Origin: Acidaminococcus hominis
Lineage (GTDB): Bacteria; Bacillota; Negativicutes; Acidaminococcales; Acidaminococcaceae
Direction of reading: 5' to 3'
Length of the DNA: 64,000 nucleotides
NCBI RefSeq assembly: GCF_900291475.1
Contig: NZ_OLMM01000002.1
Span: 121,183-185,182, forward strand
Positions 8,176 to 17,491 of this stretch are shown one piece after another. The position numbers and the translations under genes were made by a program. Under the pieces are notes generated by a model. That model did no database searches, was not told the DNA's origin, and worked only from the letters and a program-made list of their open reading frames with translations. Position 1 is the first letter of the stretch, and each line of letters begins with the position of its first letter.

Positions 8176-8204
8176 ATTGTACTTTACTTGCCGGAAGTTG
8201 TAAA
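8176..8204 (-). promoter_or_regulatory. Sigma-70-type promoter for the symporter-to-glycosyltransferase operon
   Basis: On the minus strand TTTACA (8199-8204) and TACAAT (8176-8181) are separated by 17 bp. It is divergent from the promoter of the MBL hydrolase gene and is the only strong promoter seen before the overlapping folate/queuosine operon. Confidence 0.6.
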
Positions 8205-8288
8205 GAAAGGTTACCCAGCGAAAGCCAGTTTTCCCGGCAAAATTCGAATATTTTTCAGAAATTTTGATTTTTCCCCGCACGGGACTAG

Positions 8289-8317
8289 TTGTCAAAACGC
8301 ACACTTTGGTTGATAAT
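8289..8317 (+). promoter_or_regulatory. Sigma-70-type promoter for the MBL hydrolase gene
   Basis: TTGTCA (8289-8294) and GATAAT (8312-8317) are 17 bp apart. A strong ribosome site (AAAGGAGG) and the start codon of the hydrolase follow within 35 bp. Confidence 0.6.
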
Positions 8318-8351
8318 AAAGAAGACGAATACTTTAAAGGAGGCAAATTTT

Positions 8352-9026
8352 ATGCTGCAATTTCATTATATCCACCATTCCTGCTTTACCCTGTCCGATG
8401 GTACCACCACCCTGCTGTTCGACCCCTATCTGGAAGGCAACCCCGAAGGCCTGACCCCCAAGGACATCAAGGCTGACTACATTCTAGTAAGCCACGCCCA
8501 CGGGGACCATCTGGGCTCCGCCTACGAAATCGCCAAGAACAAAGATGCCCTGATTATCTCCACCGCTGAAATCGCCCACGCTGCGGCGGACCAGGGCTGC
8601 CGTTCCCACGGTATGCATATTGGCGGCACTCATGAATTTCCTTTTGGCCACGTACGGATTACCCCTGCTTTCCACGGCAGCGGCATTGCCGGCGGCCACG
8701 CTGCGGGCTTTATCGTCACCTTCGGCGGCAAGACCGTCTACTTTGCCGGAGATACCGGGGTCTTCTCCGATATGCAGCTGCTGGCCCGGCTGGAGCAAAT
8801 CGACTACGCCCTGCTGCCCATCGGTGACAATTTCACCATGGGACCCCGAGATGCCCGGGTAGCTGCCCAGTTCCTGGAAGTCCCCTATGTCATTCCCATC
8901 CACTATAACACCTGGCCCCTGATTGCCCAGGACCCTGAAAAGTTCAAGAAATCCGTAGAACTGAAGACCGAAGGCAAAACCCAGGTCATCATTGTTCCCT
9001 TTGGCACCACCCGGGAACTGGACTAA
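8352..9026 (+). CDS. Metal-dependent hydrolase, metallo-beta-lactamase fold (UPF0173-like)
   Basis: A 224-residue MBL-fold protein of the short UPF0173 type, whose substrate is unknown. Metal ligands are seen in SHAHGDHLG (the HxHxDH motif), the later His of ITPAFHGSG, the Asp of FAGDTGV and the final His of VIPIHYNTWP. The ATG at 8352 has AAAGGAGG 8 bases upstream and the protein begins like the family (LQFHYIHHSCF, where the His-His is typical). The frame continues 21 codons upstream, but that part contains the promoter. The gene is monocistronic, ending at a bidirectional terminator shared with addA. Confidence 0.88.
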   Translation: MLQFHYIHHSCFTLSDGTTTLLFDPYLEGNPEGLTPKDIKADYILVSHAHGDHLGSAYEIAKNKDALIISTAEIAHAAADQGCRSHGMHIGGTHEFPFGHVRITPAFHGSGIAGGHAAGFIVTFGGKTVYFAGDTGVFSDMQLLARLEQIDYALLPIGDNFTMGPRDARVAAQFLEVPYVIPIHYNTWPLIAQDPEKFKKSVELKTEGKTQVIIVPFGTTRELD

Positions 9027-9057
9027 GAAAACAGGAACCATACAAAGCTAAACATTC

Positions 9058-9102
9058 AAAAAAAACGACCTGCGAATCAACCTGATTCGCAAGTCGTTTT
9101 TT
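9058..9102. terminator. Bidirectional intrinsic terminator between the MBL hydrolase gene and addA
   Basis: A long dyad (arms ending ACGAC-TGCGAATCA / TGATTCGCA-GTCGT, 3-base loop) is flanked by an A-run on the left and a T-run on the right, so it can stop transcription from both convergent genes. Confidence 0.85.
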
Positions 9103-9111
9103 TATGGCACT

Positions 9112-12100
9112 TTAGGCTTTGGTGCAAAAATACTGATAGGGACAATAGGAGCAGGCCTCGGTCCGCACCGGGAACGCCGTCTCCTCATCCCATTCACTGA
9201 GGTTCTTCAGGAGAGCCCGAAGTTTTTCCGTCTCGGCTTCCCTATCCTTCAATTCCCAAATACTGTTGTTTTGGAGAAAATGGAGCTGGGCCCAGGCCAC
9301 GGTATAACCTTTGTACAGGGTTTCTGCCGCCAGGGCGTAGATGGCCAGCTGACGGGTATACCCCTGCCGTTCCTCCCCGTCCACTGGGGGATGGCCGGTC
9401 TTGTAGTCCACAATCCCCAGCTTTTGGTCCGGCAGGAATACCAGCTTGTCGATGCTTCCCTGGAACCAGATTTCTGTCTGCCCCAGCGTAAACAGGTTCA
9501 GGTCGAAATCCCGTTCTGCCTGAGCTTCATAACCTTCCAGATTGGTATACAGCGGACTGGCGCAGTAGCTGCCAAGCAGTGCTCCTCCGTCTTCCCGCAT
9601 ATACCGGCGCTTTTCTTCCGACCAGTTCTCGTTTTCTGCCAGAGCCAGTTCCAAAGCTTCTTCCTGGGGCAGGGTATTCATCAGCTGGAGCACCCGGTGG
9701 ACAAAGGTCCCCAGATCCATGGCGGACACCCGGTGCTTGCCGGTTCCCGTCATTTCCACTTCCACCGGGGGCATATGCCGCTGGTAGTGATAGTAATAGC
9801 TTCTGGGACAGGTATCATACTCCAAAAGGGCCGAAGCACTGAGCCGCAGGGCCTTGGGAAAGGCCACCGGGGCAGCCTGCTGGTAAACCTTGGCGGGCAC
9901 CTGAGGCGCAGAATGCGGCACCTGCCGCTTTGCCAAAATGCCTTCCTCCGTGAGGATACCCACGGACTCCACCGGGCATTCATCATAGGCGACCTTGCCG
10001 GCTGCAGGCCCCTGGGGGCCAAATACCCGGAGTAGGGCACTTCCCCATTTTTCCTGGGTGGCTTCCTTTACAGGCTTTTTCTTTATTTCTTCAATACTTA
10101 CCATATACAGGTATTTTTCTGCCCGGGTCATGGCCACATACAGCTGGCGTTTCTTTTCATTGAATTCCAGGGCTGATTTTTCCCTGCTCAGCAGGGTATA
10201 GATACCGGTATTCTCCAGCACTCCTTCTGCATTGGGTACCCGCACCCCAAAGGCCGCCTGGGGAATGAACTGGATTCCCAGCTTATCTGCCGGTGCATTC
10301 TGATCCAGGTCCGGCAGGATAACCGCCGGGAATTCCAGGCCTTTGGACTTGTGTATGGTCATAATCTTCACGGCCTCCGGATCCGCTTCCTGGTTGGCAT
10401 CACTTTCCCGTGCCCCCAGGGCCCGCATCAGCTGCAGCCGCTGGAGGAAATCCTGGACACTGCTGCCCTGGTTCATGGCTGCTTCCGTGCCCAGGGTCCG
10501 CAGCTTACGGTAGTTGGCCAGCTTTTCCCGGCCCCCCCGCTGGGAAAGCAGCAGGGGTTCCGCCTGAAACTCCTGATTCAGGCAGTCAAAGAATTCCGGC
10601 AGGGACTGGTACAGCGCCATTTGCCGCAGGGTGTGCAAGCTAGCGGCCAGTTTTACCTGCCGGGGTTCCAGGGCTTGCTGGAGAGCTTCCCACAGGGTTA
10701 ACTCCGGGTAATCCTTTACCAGTTCCCCGATTTCCGGGTCGGACAAGCCGCCCCAGGGGGAACGCAGGAATCCCGCCAGGGCCCAGTCCTTCCGAGGATT
10801 GAGCAGACAGGTCAGCAAATTGATGACGTCCACAATTTCCTGCCGGTCGTAGAAGCCCTTGCCGTCGCTGACCTGGCTTTTGATACCCAGAGCATCCAGC
10901 GCTTCTTCATACTGCCGGGACAAACGGATTGCCGGCAGCAAAATGGCCACGTCCCCATACTTTAATTCCGGGTGGGAAGCCACCAGCTCCTGGATGGCGG
11001 CTGCCACCCACTGGGCTTTGACCCGCTGGGCAGCCCCCTTGTCCGTTTCGGATTGCTTCTTCAGTACCATAAAGCGGGGCAGCTCTGTAGGAGCCTGGTG
11101 GGGCGTCAGGGACTGGGCCTGGACGTCCGCCGTCTCGTCGGTACCCAAAAGGTCCTCAAACAACACATTGCAGGCTTGGATAATCTCTGGAGCTGAACGG
11201 AAATTGTCGTCCATAATGATGTCTTTGCCGCCGGAAGCCACAATGGCATCCCGCACCTGCTTAAAGACGCTGACATCGGCACCCCGGAACCGGTAGATGG
11301 ACTGCTTGGCATCCCCTACCACAAACAGATTGTTTCCCCGCAGCACCTTGGCGTCCCCACCGGACACCAGGTAAACCAGACGCTTTTGTTCCTCGTTGGT
11401 ATCCTGGAACTCGTCCACCATCAGAAACTTGAATTTATTCCGGTAGGTGCGCAATAGTTCCGGATCTGTGCCCAGCAGCTTCACTGCCTTGGCGGAAATA
11501 TAGGAAAAGCTGTACATCTCCTGCTGCTCCGCTGCAGTAAACAGGTACTGGTCCAGCCGCTCCAGTACGGTCTGCCACTGGGCCGCTTGGGCAAGGCCCG
11601 CCCGGTTCAGGTCCAGGTCCAACAGGGTACTCACCGTCTCTTTCAGCTTTGCGGCAAAGTCTTTGATTGCGCCTGCCGCCCGAAGACCTCCCACAGCCTC
11701 TGCCAGCGTTTCGTAATCGCCTTTGGCAATGGCCTCATGAAGGGAGTCCCGCTGTTCTTCCAGCCGCAGGATAAGTTCCTTGCCCTTGGGGCCTGCTGTG
11801 TCCTTGACGGCAATAAGGTCGTCCAAGGCAGACTCCGCCTCAAGCTTCAGGTCTTCTTCCTTGTCCAATTCTTCCTGATAGGGCCGGGACAGGTCTCCCA
11901 GCGCCAGAATATCCGGCAGCGCGTCAATCAGCAGCACCAGCATTTCTTCCAGCCGCCGGGGACCATATATATCCAATAGGCCGAAAAAGTCTTCGTTTTC
12001 CCCTTTCAGCTCCTGATCCATAAAGGTATGGACGGCCTCTTGCCTAAAATCTGCAATTTCATATTCTTCCCGCACGGCAAAGCCAGGGTCCATTCCCGCT

Positions 12101-12450
12101 TCCACCGGATTTTCCCGGATAATCCGGGCACAGAAACTGTCGATGGTGGTAATGGACGCATGGTCCAGCTGATTCAGCTGCTCCTGCCAGTACTGCTGCC
12201 GCTGGGGGTCTGTGGCTTCCGCCAACCGGTCCAAAATTCCCTTCTGTACCCGCTCCCGCATTTCCCGGGCGGCCTTCCGGGTAAAGGTAATGGCCAAAAT
12301 TTCCTGGGCAGAGGCTTTCTCCTCCGCCAATATTTTCAAAAACCGTTCCACCAGCACCCGGGTCTTTCCGGAGCCGGCCCCGGCAGAAACGGATACGTTC
12401 CGGTCCAGGGTGGAAATGGCTTCCTGTTGTTGTCTGGTAAAATCTGCCAT
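9112..12450 (-). CDS. addA: ATP-dependent helicase/nuclease subunit A (AddA)
   Basis: The UvrD-like helicase plus nuclease subunit of AddAB, which resects double-strand breaks and loads RecA. Walker A (SAGAGSGKT) lies at about 22-30. Further helicase motifs are TIDSFCARIIRENP, FLMVDEFQDTNEEQK, VGDAKQSIYRFRGAD and IMTIHKSKGLEFPAV. The C-terminal RecB-type nuclease has GIVDYKTG. Unusually, a Cys in YDTCPRSYYYHY and a C-terminal CSYCPYQYFC cluster look like the iron-sulfur staple better known from AddB. The chosen ATG has AGGAG 8 bases upstream. A GTG three codons earlier overlaps the addB stop but has a weaker site. Length 1112 is slightly short of the usual 1200. Confidence 0.94.
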   Translation of the reverse strand: MADFTRQQQEAISTLDRNVSVSAGAGSGKTRVLVERFLKILAEEKASAQEILAITFTRKAAREMRERVQKGILDRLAEATDPQRQQYWQEQLNQLDHASITTIDSFCARIIRENPVEAGMDPGFAVREEYEIADFRQEAVHTFMDQELKGENEDFFGLLDIYGPRRLEEMLVLLIDALPDILALGDLSRPYQEELDKEEDLKLEAESALDDLIAVKDTAGPKGKELILRLEEQRDSLHEAIAKGDYETLAEAVGGLRAAGAIKDFAAKLKETVSTLLDLDLNRAGLAQAAQWQTVLERLDQYLFTAAEQQEMYSFSYISAKAVKLLGTDPELLRTYRNKFKFLMVDEFQDTNEEQKRLVYLVSGGDAKVLRGNNLFVVGDAKQSIYRFRGADVSVFKQVRDAIVASGGKDIIMDDNFRSAPEIIQACNVLFEDLLGTDETADVQAQSLTPHQAPTELPRFMVLKKQSETDKGAAQRVKAQWVAAAIQELVASHPELKYGDVAILLPAIRLSRQYEEALDALGIKSQVSDGKGFYDRQEIVDVINLLTCLLNPRKDWALAGFLRSPWGGLSDPEIGELVKDYPELTLWEALQQALEPRQVKLAASLHTLRQMALYQSLPEFFDCLNQEFQAEPLLLSQRGGREKLANYRKLRTLGTEAAMNQGSSVQDFLQRLQLMRALGARESDANQEADPEAVKIMTIHKSKGLEFPAVILPDLDQNAPADKLGIQFIPQAAFGVRVPNAEGVLENTGIYTLLSREKSALEFNEKKRQLYVAMTRAEKYLYMVSIEEIKKKPVKEATQEKWGSALLRVFGPQGPAAGKVAYDECPVESVGILTEEGILAKRQVPHSAPQVPAKVYQQAAPVAFPKALRLSASALLEYDTCPRSYYYHYQRHMPPVEVEMTGTGKHRVSAMDLGTFVHRVLQLMNTLPQEEALELALAENENWSEEKRRYMREDGGALLGSYCASPLYTNLEGYEAQAERDFDLNLFTLGQTEIWFQGSIDKLVFLPDQKLGIVDYKTGHPPVDGEERQGYTRQLAIYALAAETLYKGYTVAWAQLHFLQNNSIWELKDREAETEKLRALLKNLSEWDEETAFPVRTEACSYCPYQYFCTKA

Positions 12451-12455
12451 GGTTT

Positions 12456-15400
12456 TCACTCCTGTTCCTGTTCACTGCTTTTGGGATTTTCCGAAATCCG
12501 GCACACATCCTTGGCCGGACAATAGGGCGGACAGCTGCCGTAAGGGGCTGCCGGGAAAGCTCCCTGCCGCAGGGCCCGCACAGCCTTGTCGATTTCTGCA
12601 AAAGCCTTTTCCATACTTTCCTCCAGCTTGGGAGCCCGGGACCTGGCCAGATAGTCCAGGTACTTCTTGGCCTCTGGCGACCAGGTTCCCCCTTCCCGCT
12701 TGCCGGAACGCAGGGAGCAGTATCCCCCGCCCAAAATATTCTGCGGGTCAACAGGCCCCAGTTCCATCAGGGCTCTTGCATAGAGGGGCAGCTGAACGGC
12801 TTTCCCGTCCTTGATCTGGCTCCCGCTGGGGTGCTGCCCGGTTTTATAGTCCAAAATGGCGTAAGTTGTTCCGTTGGTATCAATCCGGTCAACCTGGCCG
12901 GAAAAGTATACGGGCTTGTCGTCCACATACCGGCACAGGGCACGCCAAGGGCTGTCCTTGCGGCCGAAACTCCATTCCAGCTTGGAAGGCAGCAGGCTGC
13001 TGGTTTGCTCGTATTCACATTCCTGCTTCAGCCAGTTGCTCAGCCAGCTGCCATAGACCTTGCGCAAATGGGGCAGTAGACTGGATTGGGAAATCTTGCC
13101 GCTTTGCACCAGCGCCTCAAATTGGTCCGCAAAAACCTGCTGCAGTTCGTCCCGCAGCTGGGGCAGGTCGCTGAAGCTCAGGGCCTTGCTCAGATGCCGA
13201 CTCAAGAACTCCGCCAGTACCGCATGGAGCAGGCTTCCCACCACATCAGGACCGGGGTAGCCCGTCTGTTCCTCCCAGGGTTCCATTTTCCACACATTGC
13301 CAAACAGATAGGCAAAGGGACACTGAAGATACACATCAAGCCCCGAAGCGCTGAGCCGCAGGGGCTCCTTCAAGATTCCCGGCACCGTGCCGTTCCAGGG
13401 ACTTTCCGGGTCCTCCCAGCGTTTTTTCCCGGTGGCCGCCCGCTGGGCATAATCGCTGCCCAGCCGCTTAGCCAAAAAGGCCTGTTCCTTGAGAGCCAAA
13501 GCTTCCTGCTGCATCAGCAGCTGTTCCAGCAGGGCCTCGCTGGCGCAATTGTCCAGACTGTCGTAAAAAGTCTGGGGCACCAGGGAGCCTTCGGCGTACA
13601 AATTCAGCAGTTCCTGGATATAGGGAGAGGGACCCCCTTCCTCGTCCCGGTACCAGCTCAGATACAGGTCCTGGGCAGCAATAGCAGCCGCTGAGGCAAA
13701 GAAGAACCGGTCCGCTTCCAGGCTGCGGCCGGACACCGCCAGTTCCACCCCCAGGCCGTTGAGTTCCGTGCGTTCCCCGTCGTTGTACAGCCAGCTTTCC
13801 CGCTTTACGGAAGGAAAGAGCCCGTCCCGCAGGCCCATAATGAACACATAGGGATAGGAAACCCCCTGAATATCCCCGGCTTCCATGACGCTAATGCCCT
13901 GAGGATTGCCTTCCTTGAGAATCAGGGTGGCTCCCTTTAGGGAATCCTGCCAGAATTCCAGAAGCTGGGCTGGGGTTACGGCGGCAGCCTTTTGACCGCA
14001 GTCTTCCCAGGTCCGCTCCAGCATTTCAAAGGTATGCTTCACCAGCTCCACGGCATTTCCCATCAGCTTTACCTGGGCCAGATCCACTTTGCCAGCCTGG
14101 TGCAGGCTTCCCCACCGGCCCATCAGGTTCCACCGGTCCAGCAGGTCCTGCATGCCCTCCTGCCATTCTTTGGCCGTATGGTCTGCCTGGAAAAAAGCCA
14201 GGTCCGTCCAAAACTCATCATTAATCCGCCGTTCCCGCTTTACATGGGAACGCAGTGCCCCAGCCCGTTCAAAATACAGCTGGGTATAGTCCTGCTCCAG
14301 GGCATCCCGCTGGCAGTCCCACAATAGAGGCAGCAGGGTGCAGCGAAACAGGTTCTGCCAGGCTCCCAGGTCCTGAGGTTGGCTGACAGCCTGGAGCAGC
14401 TTGGTAATCAGGTCCGGCAGGGGTTGGCTGGCCGCGCCAGTAACCGTAGGCATGGTGGTTTCCAGGCCGTACAGGGCAAAGGCCCGGGCAAGGCCGGGAT
14501 AATCACTGGTGCTCCGCATCAGGAGCAGGATATCCTGGGGCGCTGTGCCGGACTGAAGTTTTTTCTTGATTTGGGTCAGCACCAGGCGCATTTCCTGCTC
14601 TGGAGTCCCTGCCTCTGCCAAATGGATATGCTCTGCTTCCGGCCGGGAGTAGTCGCTGCCCCGCCAGTTCTGGGCAAAAAAGTCCAAATCCGCTGGCCGC
14701 TGAATTTGGGGGGCTTCCTTTAGGTCTGCAAAACCTGCTCCCACCAGCTGGGCATGGATATTTTCCGTTACGGCGCTGAGTTCGGGCCGGGAAGGGTCAT
14801 AAAAGAGCCCTATTTCCACGTCACACAAATCTCCCAACGCTTCAACCAGTTCCAATTGCACAGAGGAAAGCTGGTTGAATTCGCTGATATAGCATTTCTG
14901 CCAGGGCACCGTACCTCCCTGCTGCAAAGCTTCTACCGCCAATTGGTAACGGCCGGACAGGTCGGTAACCTGCTGCTCCCGGAGCTTGTTCACAAAAAGC
15001 AGGTAGATCAAAGCCATTTCCCGGTCCTTTTTGCCCAGTTTTCCAGGCCGTCCCCAGCTGACCAGAATCTGGTTAAACTGTTCCGGGGCCAGGCTGTTTT
15101 GGGCAAATTCGTTGAACAGATTCAAAAGACTGTCCAAAAAGCCTTTTTTCTTCACCAGCTGGGCAAAATAGGACACCTGTCCCCCTTCTACCGCCACTGC
15201 CAGGGCTTCTTCCAGAATTTTCTTCTGGGCCTGCCGGGAAATGCGGCGCAGAGGAGTTCCTTGGGTATTTTCTTTCAAGATTTCTCCGGCCAGGGCATCC
15301 AGGGACAGGGTTTTCACCACACCCCGGGCCTTTACCAGATGCTCCAAAATCCGGTTGGGCACTAAATACAGTACCTCCCCATAGGGATATTGGGCGGCGT

Positions 15401-15461
15401 CCGCCAAAAACTGTTCCCGCAGGGTTTCCCCCAGGGACAGCGAATACAAGCGTTTGGTCAT
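12456..15461 (-). CDS. addB: ATP-dependent helicase/nuclease subunit B (AddB)
   Basis: Partner of AddA: a non-translocating helicase-like scaffold that recognises Chi, with a second nuclease domain. The 1001-residue protein has the N-terminal YLVPNRILEHLV, ILLLMRSTSDYPGLARAF, the region ISVMEAGDIQGVSYPYVFIMGLRDGLFP, the LQCPFAYLF cysteine and the nuclease motif YAILDYKTGQ. It ends in CPPYCPAKDVC, the remaining iron-sulfur cysteines. No GxxGxGKT P-loop is seen in the N-terminal region. The ATG at 15461 has an AAAGGA site; an earlier in-frame ATG lacks one. addA follows 5 bp downstream. Confidence 0.92.
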   Translation of the reverse strand: MTKRLYSLSLGETLREQFLADAAQYPYGEVLYLVPNRILEHLVKARGVVKTLSLDALAGEILKENTQGTPLRRISRQAQKKILEEALAVAVEGGQVSYFAQLVKKKGFLDSLLNLFNEFAQNSLAPEQFNQILVSWGRPGKLGKKDREMALIYLLFVNKLREQQVTDLSGRYQLAVEALQQGGTVPWQKCYISEFNQLSSVQLELVEALGDLCDVEIGLFYDPSRPELSAVTENIHAQLVGAGFADLKEAPQIQRPADLDFFAQNWRGSDYSRPEAEHIHLAEAGTPEQEMRLVLTQIKKKLQSGTAPQDILLLMRSTSDYPGLARAFALYGLETTMPTVTGAASQPLPDLITKLLQAVSQPQDLGAWQNLFRCTLLPLLWDCQRDALEQDYTQLYFERAGALRSHVKRERRINDEFWTDLAFFQADHTAKEWQEGMQDLLDRWNLMGRWGSLHQAGKVDLAQVKLMGNAVELVKHTFEMLERTWEDCGQKAAAVTPAQLLEFWQDSLKGATLILKEGNPQGISVMEAGDIQGVSYPYVFIMGLRDGLFPSVKRESWLYNDGERTELNGLGVELAVSGRSLEADRFFFASAAAIAAQDLYLSWYRDEEGGPSPYIQELLNLYAEGSLVPQTFYDSLDNCASEALLEQLLMQQEALALKEQAFLAKRLGSDYAQRAATGKKRWEDPESPWNGTVPGILKEPLRLSASGLDVYLQCPFAYLFGNVWKMEPWEEQTGYPGPDVVGSLLHAVLAEFLSRHLSKALSFSDLPQLRDELQQVFADQFEALVQSGKISQSSLLPHLRKVYGSWLSNWLKQECEYEQTSSLLPSKLEWSFGRKDSPWRALCRYVDDKPVYFSGQVDRIDTNGTTYAILDYKTGQHPSGSQIKDGKAVQLPLYARALMELGPVDPQNILGGGYCSLRSGKREGGTWSPEAKKYLDYLARSRAPKLEESMEKAFAEIDKAVRALRQGAFPAAPYGSCPPYCPAKDVCRISENPKSSEQEQE

Positions 15462-15594
15462 AACATTTTCCTTTCTGCTTGAGTGCAAATAAATTCAGAT
15501 ACAGCAGGATCATCAGGTTTCCGTTCTATTGTACCCAAATTAGCCTAGGGGAACAAGTCCGGGGGCAGAATTGTACGTATTGTGTTAACCTCTA

Positions 15595-15624
15595 TTTACG
15601 AGGAGTTTACTATTTTGCTATAAT
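15595..15624 (+). promoter_or_regulatory. Probable promoter of the WG-repeat protein gene
   Basis: TTTACG and TATAAT (15619-15624) are separated by 18 bp in an AT-rich stretch between the divergent addB and WG-repeat genes, about 60 bp before the start codon. Confidence 0.5.
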
Positions 15625-15682
15625 CATTCTAAAATTCTCATCAATCAATCTATTTTTACCATGATTCTAAAGGAGGCTTTCT

Positions 15683-17203
15683 ATGCACCATCACCCCAAA
15701 CCCCATACCGTTTGCAGCGCCGCTGCCCTGCTGACCTGTCTTCTTCTGTCCCCACCGGCCTTTGCCGAGACAGGAGCCCACGTGTACTCCCATGAGCATC
15801 GGGAGGTTCGTACCACCACCCAAAGCTCCAGCCGCGAAGTTACCCGGGAGACCACCCGCAGCAGCGGCACCCATACCAGCACCACGGTCCGCAAGGACCG
15901 GCTGGGCCCAACTTTGGGCACGATATTGTTCCCCCGTTTGGGGTCTTCAGGAACCAAGGGCCGTTCCTCCGTTCTAGAAAAAATCACCGATACCATTCCT
16001 CTGGAGTCCCGGGAAAAGGGCATTTTGGCCGCTTTCCAGGGGGATAACGGCAAATGGGGGCTGTTAGACCTCAAGGGCCAGGAAGCCGTGCCGCCCCAGT
16101 ACAAAAGCATTGGTCTAGGCAATAACGGCACCTTTGCGGTCACCGGCAAAAAGGCTGTGACCGCCATTACGGCTGACGGCCAGCCCTTAGCGGCAGACAG
16201 TCCCGAGCTTCAGCAAACAAAACCTCCTGGACTCTATTCCTTCAAAAAAGACGGCAAATACGGGTTTCAGGATGAAACCGGAAAAACCGTTCTGGCACCG
16301 ATTTATAAGGACGTAATTGCTGGTTTTCAGGCAGGCATTGCCTTTGTCAAAATGCCCGACGGCAAAAAAGCGGCCATCAATTCCCAGGGCCAGCTATTGT
16401 ATCTCTTGCCCTACGACCGGGTATTCCCCTTCCAAAATGGACTGGCAGAATACCAGCGGGACGTCAGCGGGTTTAACTGGGCTTCCGTCCTTGGTATTGT
16501 CGGCGCCGTTCATTTTGGCCTGGGCTACGACCCCCAGACCAACGGTCCCCTGACCCGGGACGGGGTAAAGCGGGGCTATATCGACCGTTCCGGCCAGATT
16601 GTCATTGACAGCCACAACGATTTCGTTTACCCCATGACCCCCTTTGGCACTTTTGTGGAAGACAAGGGCCAAACCATTTTCGTAGACCGGACCGGAAAGC
16701 TGCTGTACGGCCCCGGCAAATTCCATATTGCCGAAGATACTGCCTGCCAGACCGAAGCCCTGGCAAATGGCCAATTGTCCCTGGTGGACGAAAAGAGCAA
16801 AAAGATGGGGGTGTTGGACCTACGCAGCGGACAGCTGATTATTCCTTACACCTTTGAGGAAGCTTACTTCCTAGGCAGTGACCGGTACCTGATCCGGGAT
16901 GGGCAAAGCACCCTACTGGTCAGTGGTACGGACGGCAAAGTCCTGGCCTCCTACCCAAAGAAAGCCAAGCTCCTGCCCTACGGCACCAGCCAGGTAACCT
17001 GGCTGATTCAGGACAAACAGTACTCCCTGGTGGATGCCAATGGTCAGGTGGTCTACACTGCCCCCAAGGACTCCATCACCACGGCCGGCACCTTTCTGAA
17101 GAGCTTTTCCCTTGCCAAAAGCGGCGGCCGGTACGGCATAATAGACACGGCTGGAAAATGGCTAGTCCCGCCCCAATACAAAAACCTCACCTGGGTTTGG
17201 TAA
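15683..17203 (+). CDS. Exported WG-repeat protein
   Basis: A 506-residue exported protein. Residues 1-28 form a signal peptide ending AFA. A Ser/Thr/Arg-rich linker follows (about 30-70). The rest consists of repeated WG-type units of about 25-45 residues, visible as NGKWGLLDLKGQEAVPPQY, DGKYGFQDETGKTVLAPIY, KRGYIDRSGQIVIDS and GGRYGIIDTAGKWLVPPQY. WG repeats form beta-rich superhelices thought to bind ligands or proteins outside the cytoplasm; this one has no enzymatic motif. AAAGGAGG precedes the ATG. It is a single gene with its own promoter and terminator. Confidence 0.85.
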   Translation: MHHHPKPHTVCSAAALLTCLLLSPPAFAETGAHVYSHEHREVRTTTQSSSREVTRETTRSSGTHTSTTVRKDRLGPTLGTILFPRLGSSGTKGRSSVLEKITDTIPLESREKGILAAFQGDNGKWGLLDLKGQEAVPPQYKSIGLGNNGTFAVTGKKAVTAITADGQPLAADSPELQQTKPPGLYSFKKDGKYGFQDETGKTVLAPIYKDVIAGFQAGIAFVKMPDGKKAAINSQGQLLYLLPYDRVFPFQNGLAEYQRDVSGFNWASVLGIVGAVHFGLGYDPQTNGPLTRDGVKRGYIDRSGQIVIDSHNDFVYPMTPFGTFVEDKGQTIFVDRTGKLLYGPGKFHIAEDTACQTEALANGQLSLVDEKSKKMGVLDLRSGQLIIPYTFEEAYFLGSDRYLIRDGQSTLLVSGTDGKVLASYPKKAKLLPYGTSQVTWLIQDKQYSLVDANGQVVYTAPKDSITTAGTFLKSFSLAKSGGRYGIIDTAGKWLVPPQYKNLTWVW

Positions 17204-17213
17204 ACCAGTAAAT

Positions 17214-17260
17214 AAAAAAAGGACTGTGAAAAATGAACTTCATCTTTCACAGTCCTTTTT
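17214..17260 (+). terminator. Intrinsic terminator of the WG-repeat gene
   Basis: The arms AAAGGACTGTGAAA and TTTCACAGTCCTTT enclose a 13-base loop and are followed by a T-run. The preceding A-run means it could also serve the converging small gene that ends at 17278. Confidence 0.85.
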
Positions 17261-17277
17261 GCAGTTTGTGTCATTCT

Positions 17278-17409
17278 CTACTGCCGATGGGCCAGCCGCA
17301 TCAGGGTGCAGCTCAGGGCAATCATACCGACGCCTAAAACCAGCTGCCGGTTCAAAAGGGCCAGGCAGCCAAAGCCCAGGGCCAGCTTGGCCAAATTTTC
17401 TACCTTCAT
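17278..17409 (-). CDS. Very small membrane protein (43 residues)
   Basis: Starting from the ATG at 17409, which has GGGAG 8 bases upstream, a 43-residue protein with one or two short hydrophobic helices is read (LAKLALGFGCLALL and LVLGVGMIALSCTLM), ending LAHRQ. The longer upstream frame lacks a comparable start. It lies 82 bp after another small membrane protein gene on the same strand, so the two may be expressed together. I do not recognise a family. It could be a regulatory or accessory membrane peptide; its reality rests on the ribosome site and composition only. Confidence 0.5.
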   Translation of the reverse strand: MKVENLAKLALGFGCLALLNRQLVLGVGMIALSCTLMRLAHRQ

Positions 17410-17491
17410 AGGACCATCTCCCTCACGGCAAAACCAGACCATATCTCTAAGGTTACTTTTCGCCGTCTGACAGGGGAAATCCTGCTGAAAA

